A stretch of 29,778 nucleotides of DNA from Rhizorhabdus sp. (lineage in GTDB: Bacteria; Pseudomonadota; Alphaproteobacteria; Sphingomonadales; Sphingomonadaceae). Below the pieces are notes generated by a model that saw only the letters and a list, made by a program, of their open reading frames with translations, was not told where the DNA came from and ran no database searches. Shown here in pieces: positions 25,146 through 29,778 of the stretch. The DNA lies in the NCBI GenBank assembly GCA_004297635.1, contig SCUQ01000130.1, positions 1-29,778 of the forward strand. The letters are read 5' to 3'. Position 1 is the first letter of the stretch, and each line of letters begins with the position of its first letter. A program made the position numbers and the translations under genes.

Positions 25146-26200
25146 ACAGCTTGCGCCCAGGCGAGCGCCGCAAGTTCCGGGAACCTGCGGGCCCTGTCCG
25201 CGGCCTGCGCCGAGGAAGCCGTCCCGCGGATCACCCGGCCCTTGATGCCGTGAAAGATCGCCGCGAGGCGGAAGAAGTTGAAGGCCGTGTAGAAGCGGTA
25301 GTTCGGGATGCCGTCGCGGCCGGTCCGCGCGCAATAGGCGGCGATATAGTCTTCTTCGCTCGGAACGTTGAGCGCAGCCAGATCGGCGCCGGCGAGGCCC
25401 GCCACGATGTACGGCGGCATATGGTACATCATCGCATGATAGGCGAAGTCGGCGAGCGGGTGGCCGAGCGTCGACAACTCCCAGTCGAGCACTGCCAGAA
25501 CCCGCGGCTCCGTCGGGTGGAAGATCATGTTGTCGATGCGGAAATCGCCATGGACGATCGCCGTCTCGTCGCCTGCGGGGATATTGTCCCGCAGCCAGTC
25601 GATCACGCGGTCCATGTCCGGATCGCGGCCGGCCTCGGCGTCGTCGAAATACTGCTTCGACCAGCGGGTGATCTGCCGCTCGAAATAATTGCCGGGCCGG
25701 CCATAGTCGCCGAGCCCGACGGCCTCGAAATCGACATTGTGAAGCGCGGCGATCGTCGCGTTCATCGCGTCGAAATAGGCTGGACGCGCGTCGCGGGACA
25801 CCTCGGGAATGGTCGCGTCCCAGAAGATGCGGCCCTCGACCATATCCATGATGTAGAACCATGTGCCGATGACATCGTCGTCGGTACACAGCGCGTGGAC
25901 ATGCGCGACCGGGAAGTCCGCCTTGCCAAGCCCGATCAGCACCTGGGCCTCGCGCTCCACCGCATGCGCGCCCTTCAGCAGCGCGCCCGACGGCTTGCGG
26001 CGCAGCACATAGGACTTGCCCGGCGTCACCAGCTTGTAGGTGGGGTTCGACTGGCCGCCCTTGAACTGCTCGACGGTCAGCGGGCCAGCGAAACCGGCCA
26101 CATGATCGGCCATCCAGCCCGCCAGCCTCGCCTCGTCAAAGGCGAAGCCTGCGCGGACCGGCGTGGTGCCGCTATTCTCGTCCTGGGCGATCGCCGTCAT
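25139..26200 (-). CDS. APH-like phosphotransferase (ACAD10/11-associated type)
   Basis: A 353-residue protein of the aminoglycoside phosphotransferase / choline kinase fold. It has FKGGQSNPTYKL (46-57), LRRKP (66-70), the catalytic loop HGDFRIDN (217-224, Asp219) and the metal motif LDWE (238-241). Bacterial homologues beside acyl-CoA dehydrogenases correspond to the kinase half of human ACAD10/11, which phosphorylates 4-hydroxyacyl-CoA before the dehydrogenase half acts; antibiotic resistance is not implied. The start at 26200 overlaps the acyl-CoA dehydrogenase stop (ATGA), excluding an in-frame extension. It is the last gene of the operon. Confidence 0.88.
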   Translation of the reverse strand: MTAIAQDENSGTTPVRAGFAFDEARLAGWMADHVAGFAGPLTVEQFKGGQSNPTYKLVTPGKSYVLRRKPSGALLKGAHAVEREAQVLIGLGKADFPVAHVHALCTDDDVIGTWFYIMDMVEGRIFWDATIPEVSRDARPAYFDAMNATIAALHNVDFEAVGLGDYGRPGNYFERQITRWSKQYFDDAEAGRDPDMDRVIDWLRDNIPAGDETAIVHGDFRIDNMIFHPTEPRVLAVLDWELSTLGHPLADFAYHAMMYHMPPYIVAGLAGADLAALNVPSEEDYIAAYCARTGRDGIPNYRFYTAFNFFRLAAIFHGIKGRVIRGTASSAQAADRARRFPELAALAWAQAVQ

Positions 26201-27375
26201 GCCGCATGCGCTCCCGCAGGCTGCGCCTTGCCATGGTCGCGCTTGATCTTCTTGGCGAGCGACCATTTGTGGACCTCGGTCGGGCCGTCATAGATACGGA
26301 AGGCACGCAGCTCGCGAAACACCTGCTCGACGACGGTGTCGCCCGACACGCCGGTACCCCCCATCACCTGGACGCAGCGATCGGCGATCCGGAACAGCGC
26401 CTCCGACACCGCCGCCTTGGCCATCGAGCTTTCGACCGTGCCCAGCGAGCCGCTGTCGAGCACCCCGGCGCACCAGTCGATCATCAGTTCGCACTGCTGC
26501 AGCTCGATCATGTTGTCGGCAAGCATGAAGCCAACCCCCTCATGGTCGATCAGCTTCTTACCGAACGCCTCGCGCCGGCAGGCATAGTCGACGGCGACCT
26601 CCTGGGCGCGGATCGTGGCGCCCAGCCAGCGCATGCAGTGCGACAGCCGCGCCGGGCTGAGCCGCACCTGCGCATATTTGAAGCCTTCGCCGCTCGCCCC
26701 CAGCATCTGGCTGGCAGGCACGCGCAGATTGTCGATCATCACGATCGAATGGCCGCCCGGCATGGAGCTGTCGATCGTCTCCAGCACGCGCTCGATCCGG
26801 ATCGCCGGGTCGGGCAGGTCGACCAGGAACATGCACGCGCCCTCGTCCGACTTGGCCATGACGATGCCTACCTTGGCGCCGTCCGCGCCCGTGATGAACG
26901 CCTTGCGGCCGTTGATCACCCAGTGGTTGCCATCCAGCCGGCACGTCGTCCGCATCATCGACGGATCGGATCCGGCGCCGCCCTCACTCGCCGGCTCGGT
27001 CATGAAGAAGGCCGACCGGCTGTCCCCCGCGACGAGCTGGTCGAGGAAGCGGGCCTTTTGTTCGGCCGAACCGACCTTGCCGATCAGATACATATTGCCC
27101 TCGTCGGGCGCCATCGTGTTGACCGCGATCGGCCCCAGCGGCGACAGGCCCGACTTGATCAGCACGATTGCCGTCTCGCGCTGGGTGAGGTGCGATCCGT
27201 CGGCCAGGATGTGCGGGGTCAGCACGCCCGCCGCACGCGCCTTGGCGCGCATCTCGTGCATCAGTTCGTCGGTGGGGCCATGCGATGTCGCACGGGGATC
27301 CTTCTCATAGGGGATCACAGTCTCGCGGACGAAGGCCTCTACCTTGGCGGCTATCGCCTGGGCACGGTCGGTCAT
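26197..27375 (-). CDS. Acyl-CoA dehydrogenase (ACAD10/11-like)
   Basis: A 392-residue flavoprotein that forms or uses an alpha,beta-double bond in a CoA thioester. It shows FFMTEPASEGGAGSDPSM (FAD contacts), the WVINGRKAFITGA beta-domain segment, RREAFGKKL, QVMGGTGVSGDT and the C-terminal RIYDGPTEVHKWSLAKKI. At the position of the usual catalytic Glu (IYEG) this protein has Asp (D363), as in ACAD10/11-type members. The ribosome site CGGGAGA precedes the ATG in the 12-base gap after the dehydrogenase gene, and the end overlaps the kinase start. Substrate is unknown; 4-hydroxy acids are possible. Confidence 0.92.
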   Translation of the reverse strand: MTDRAQAIAAKVEAFVRETVIPYEKDPRATSHGPTDELMHEMRAKARAAGVLTPHILADGSHLTQRETAIVLIKSGLSPLGPIAVNTMAPDEGNMYLIGKVGSAEQKARFLDQLVAGDSRSAFFMTEPASEGGAGSDPSMMRTTCRLDGNHWVINGRKAFITGADGAKVGIVMAKSDEGACMFLVDLPDPAIRIERVLETIDSSMPGGHSIVMIDNLRVPASQMLGASGEGFKYAQVRLSPARLSHCMRWLGATIRAQEVAVDYACRREAFGKKLIDHEGVGFMLADNMIELQQCELMIDWCAGVLDSGSLGTVESSMAKAAVSEALFRIADRCVQVMGGTGVSGDTVVEQVFRELRAFRIYDGPTEVHKWSLAKKIKRDHGKAQPAGAHAA

Positions 27376-27387
27376 TGGTATCTCCCG

Positions 27388-28143
27388 TCAGAGGGTGCTG
27401 GTCAGGTGGCCGCCGTCGGCGACGATCACCGATCCGGTCATGTAGGATGAAGCATCGGAGGCGAGCAGCAGCAGCGGCCCGTCCAGCTCCCGCGCCGCGC
27501 CCAGGCGGCGCTGCGGAATGCGTTTGAGCATCACCTTGCCAAGCTCGGTCTCCCAGAAATCCCGGTTCAGGTCGGTCGCGATATAGCCGGGGCACAGGCA
27601 GTTCACCCGGATGCCGAAGCGCGCCAGTTCCAGCGCCGACACCTTGGTCAGCTGGATCGCCGCCGCCTTGGACGTCGCATAGGCGGCGACATGGCCGCCC
27701 TGCCGCAGCCCCAGGATCGACGCGATGTTGATGATCGAGCCGCCCGTGCCGCGCGCCTTCATCGCCCGCGCGGCCGATTGGGTGAGCAGGAACATCCCCT
27801 TCGCATTGGTGCCGAGCACCCGGTCCCAATCCTCCTCGCTCTGGTCGAGGAACGGCTTGTCGACAGTGACGCCGGCATTGTTGACGAGGATGTCGACCCG
27901 CGCGAGCAGCGGCTCCACCGCCGCGATGCTCGCCGTGCTGGTCACGTCGAGCGCGACCGTCTCGCAGGTCGCGCCCGTCGCCCTGATCCGCGCCGCAACC
28001 TCGGCCAGCGCAGCCTCACGCCGGGCCGCGATGATCACCGTTGCACCGGCACCGGCCAGGGTTTCCGCGAAATGGGCGCCCAGCCCGGCGGAGGCGCCGG
28101 TGACGAAGGCGGTCTTGCCCGTCAGGCTCAACAGATCGGTCAT
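27388..28143 (-). CDS. Short-chain dehydrogenase/reductase (SDR)
   Basis: A 251-residue classical SDR with the NAD(P) motif TGASAGLG (15-22), NNAG (88-91), and the catalytic residues Ser142, Tyr155 and Lys159 (YATSK). Its last 40 residues match the 3-oxoacyl-ACP reductase-like group (PGYIATDLN, ASSYMTGSVIVADGGH). Arg40-41 near the end of strand 2 hint at NADP preference but do not settle it. The ATG at 28143 is preferred to an upstream in-frame start because the latter would run through the operator. It leads the SDR-ACAD-kinase operon, so it probably oxidises or reduces a hydroxy/keto acyl-CoA there. Confidence 0.9.
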   Translation of the reverse strand: MTDLLSLTGKTAFVTGASAGLGAHFAETLAGAGATVIIAARREAALAEVAARIRATGATCETVALDVTSTASIAAVEPLLARVDILVNNAGVTVDKPFLDQSEEDWDRVLGTNAKGMFLLTQSAARAMKARGTGGSIINIASILGLRQGGHVAAYATSKAAAIQLTKVSALELARFGIRVNCLCPGYIATDLNRDFWETELGKVMLKRIPQRRLGAARELDGPLLLLASDASSYMTGSVIVADGGHLTSTL

Positions 28144-28189
28144 GATATTTGCTCCGGCGAATCCGCTTATGGGGTCGACTATGGAACAA

Positions 28190-28204
28190 GATTGTGGAAC
28201 AATC
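28190..28204. promoter_or_regulatory. FadR-type GntR operator between SDR operon and regulator
   Basis: GATTGTGGAACAATC has perfect 6-base arms around GGA and contains TTGTGGAACAA, which fits the TNGTNNNACNA pattern of FadR/FCD-class GntR regulators. It ends 7 bases before the chosen gntR start and 47 bases before the SDR start, suited to control both genes. TGGAACAA also occurs 13 bases earlier (28182-28189), giving a direct repeat. Confidence 0.65.
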
Positions 28205-28211
28205 AATCCGC

Positions 28212-28892
28212 ATGACGACGAATGACCCTGCCGCGATGACCGCGCACTGGCCCGGACCGGAGCCCGCGGGATCGGCGCGCCGTGTCTATCTCGGTATATT
28301 GGGCGACATCGACAACGGCCGCATGGTCCCGGGCCAGCGCCTCGTGGAAACCGAATTGGCGCTCCGCTTCGAGGTCGGCCGCAATGCGGTGCGGGAGGCG
28401 ATGCAGCATCTGGCCGGGCGCGGCGTGGTCGATCTCAGCCCGAACCGCTCCCCGGCGATCCGGTCGATGGATCTGGCGGAATGTTTCGAGGTGCTGGACG
28501 TGGCCTTGGCCATGACCCGGCTTGCGGTCCGCGCTGCGGCGAGCGGCTACGGACCGTCATATGGCGCCGCGCTCGATCTGGCGATCGCCGATCTGGTCGA
28601 CGCCGCCGCAAGCGGCGAGGCCGCCCAGTTCAGCCGGGCGCGGCGCGGCTTTTATCGCACCCTGTTGCTGATCGGCGGCAATCGCGAGCTGCAGCGGCTG
28701 TTCCCCGCGATCGGCATGCACATCATCTATGCACAATATCCCTCGCCACGGCTGCAGGGCATCAGGCTTGCCGACTATCAGGCGATCGCGCGCGCCATCG
28801 CCGCGGGCGATCCCGATGGCGCGGAGGCGGAAGCGATCGCCCATGTCGCCCATGTCCGCGCGATCATCACCGAACTGGCGGCACGACGCTGA
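28212..28892 (+). CDS. GntR-family (FCD) transcriptional regulator
   Basis: A 226-residue regulator. The GntR winged helix (about 22-85) includes VPGQRLVETELALRFEVGRNAVREAMQHL and GRGVVDLSPNRS; the C-terminal helical domain is of the FCD type. Two positions that usually hold metal-binding His appear to be Tyr here (GFYRTLLL and ADYQAIARAI), so effector binding may not use a metal. The ATG at 28212 is chosen over an upstream TTG because the operator-like palindrome would otherwise lie inside the gene; no strong ribosome site is seen. Divergence from the SDR operon and the shared operator suggest it represses or activates that operon. Confidence 0.85.
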   Translation: MTTNDPAAMTAHWPGPEPAGSARRVYLGILGDIDNGRMVPGQRLVETELALRFEVGRNAVREAMQHLAGRGVVDLSPNRSPAIRSMDLAECFEVLDVALAMTRLAVRAAASGYGPSYGAALDLAIADLVDAAASGEAAQFSRARRGFYRTLLLIGGNRELQRLFPAIGMHIIYAQYPSPRLQGIRLADYQAIARAIAAGDPDGAEAEAIAHVAHVRAIITELAARR

Positions 28893-28965
28893 GCAGGGCT
28901 TCGCTTCGATAAAGCAGGTTTACGCAGCGGCGATTGCAGCCCATGATCGCGCCATGCGGGGGGCG

Positions 28966-29649
28966 ATGATCAGGTTGCTGTTGGGCGCGGCGCTCCTGTT
29001 CCCGTCGGCTGGCTATGCGCAGACCGACGCCGGGGGCTCGTCGGCTTCGGTCAGCTACAACGCCGCGATCGTCTCCGATTATCGCTTCCGCGGTCTCAGC
29101 TACAGCAATCGCAAACCGGCGGTGCAGGGCGGGGCCGACATCTATTTCCACTCGGGCTGGTTCGTCGGAACCTGGCTGTCGAGCGTGGCCAATTATGGCG
29201 GCGCCCATGCCGAGGTCGATTTCTACGGCGGCTATAGCGGCTCGGCCGGCGGGTGGAACTACACCGCGACGCTGCTCGGCTATGTCTATCCGGATGGACG
29301 GAATACCGACTATTTCGAAATGCAGTCCACCGTCGCGCACACGCTTGGTCCGGCGACCGCGACGGTGACGGTCGCCTATTATCCCAAGCAGTGGAACGCC
29401 AGTTCCAACCTCTACACCAGCCTCGGTGCCGACGTCGCGATCCTCGGCACGCCGCTCACCGCATCGGCCAGCGTCGGTCGGGAGAATGGCAGCTATGACG
29501 AGAAGTGGGACTGGTCGGCGGGGCTCAGCTATACGCTCGATAAGCTCGAAATCTCTGCATCCTATGTCGACAGCAATTACAAGGGGGCGCTCGAAGCCGG
29601 GAAAAATGGCCGGGCAACCGCGCTGCTCTCGGTAAAGGCGCTTTTCTGA
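28966..29649 (+). CDS. TorF-family putative outer membrane porin
   Basis: A 227-residue exported beta-barrel protein. The signal peptide ends SAGYA at residue 18, followed by QTDAGG. The mature part begins with the family's VSYNAAIVSDYRFRGLSYSN and continues with paired strands (ADIYFHSGWFVGTWLSS, AEVDFYGGYSG, TATLLGYVYPDG, SASYVDSNYKG), ending in Phe. This matches the TorF / Gcw_chp group of putative porins. The ATG at 28966 has a GGGGGG ribosome site; an ATG at 28954 is an alternative. Cargo is unknown. A further gene begins 14 bases downstream on the same strand. Confidence 0.85.
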   Translation: MIRLLLGAALLFPSAGYAQTDAGGSSASVSYNAAIVSDYRFRGLSYSNRKPAVQGGADIYFHSGWFVGTWLSSVANYGGAHAEVDFYGGYSGSAGGWNYTATLLGYVYPDGRNTDYFEMQSTVAHTLGPATATVTVAYYPKQWNASSNLYTSLGADVAILGTPLTASASVGRENGSYDEKWDWSAGLSYTLDKLEISASYVDSNYKGALEAGKNGRATALLSVKALF

Positions 29650-29663
29650 TACAGGAGGCGCGC

Positions 29664-29778
29664 ATGGTCCGGCTATTCCTCTCGGTCGACATGGCCGGAT
29701 CGACCCAGTTCAAGGCGCGCTTCACCGATGGCGGCAGCTGGCTCGACACCTTCCGGACCTTCTTCACCAATTTCCCGC
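29664..29778 (+). CDS. N-terminus of a probable nucleotide-cyclase-homology protein (cut by window end)
   Basis: Only 38 codons are visible. The ATG has a strong GGAGG ribosome site (29654-29658). The sequence MVRLFLSVDMAGSTQFKARF resembles the first strand and metal-binding Asp of class III cyclase-homology domains (S-V-D-x-x-G-S-T). The rest lies outside the window, so catalytic competence cannot be judged. Confidence 0.55.
   Translation, partial: MVRLFLSVDMAGSTQFKARFTDGGSWLDTFRTFFTNFP

Noticed and set aside
25139..26200. Aminoglycoside resistance gene, suggested by the APH fold.
   Set aside because: Its operon with an acyl-CoA dehydrogenase and the ACAD10/11-type sequence point to acyl-CoA metabolism.
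1..29778. CRISPR arrays, tRNA or rRNA genes, insertion sequences, phage genes and attachment sites.
   Set aside because: No regularly spaced repeats, cloverleaf-like sequences, transposase or integrase motifs were seen; the read-through was by eye, so a degenerate remnant could be missed.

Overview
The window looks like chromosomal DNA of a sphingomonad-type alphaproteobacterium (Sphingomonadaceae: Sphingomonas, Rhizorhabdus or a relative). This rests on uniformly high GC, SecF followed by an Mth938-like protein, a large TonB-dependent receptor paired with a phytase, a TorF-type porin, and a dispersed palindromic repeat of a kind I associate with this group. The assignment is inference. I see no insertion sequence, prophage, CRISPR array, tRNA or rRNA. 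Gene density is high and many neighbours overlap by ATGA or TGATG junctions.

Layout. 1-1353: 3' part of secF plus an Mth938-like protein. 1441-2628 (-): a GT4 glycosyltransferase, divergent from bamD (2718-3503). 3782-5381: a compact fliM-fliN-fliO cluster with no other flagellar genes beside it. 5531-7450 (-): dxs, convergent with fliO. 7567-7655: a long imperfect inverted repeat. 7665-8557 (-): merC-zur, with a palindrome resembling a Zur box in front of merC. 8712-15129 (-): a molybdenum, NAD-dependent formate dehydrogenase operon, fdsG-fdsB-fdsA-fdsD-fdhD-mobA, preceded on the same strand by a LysR-type regulator (15200-16102). Matching GATAG-N7-CTATC operators lie before the regulator and before fdsG. 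16140-16925 (-): a secreted trypsin-like protease. 17317-20025 (+): a membrane-bound class III adenylate cyclase with HAMP, GAF and PAS regions. 20043-23866 (-): a TonB-dependent receptor overlapping a beta-propeller phytase, probably for phytate scavenging. 24109-25145 (+): an unrecognised 91-residue CxxC protein and a DUF2490 outer-membrane-type protein. 25139-28143 (-): a short-chain dehydrogenase, acyl-CoA dehydrogenase and APH-like kinase operon, divergent from a GntR/FCD regulator (28212-28892) with a FadR-type operator between them. 28966-29649 (+): a TorF-like porin. 29664-end (+): the start of a probable second cyclase-homology protein.

How the genes work together. The formate block holds the enzyme (FdsGBAD) and its cofactor maturation: MobA makes the guanylylated molybdopterin cofactor and FdhD sulfurates it. 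The merC-zur pair looks like a zinc-responsive membrane protein under autoregulation. The right-hand operon looks like a CoA-thioester catabolic module controlled by its divergent regulator. The most interesting signals are regulatory: the duplicated LysR-type operator, the Zur-like box before merC, and the FadR-type palindrome with an added direct repeat.
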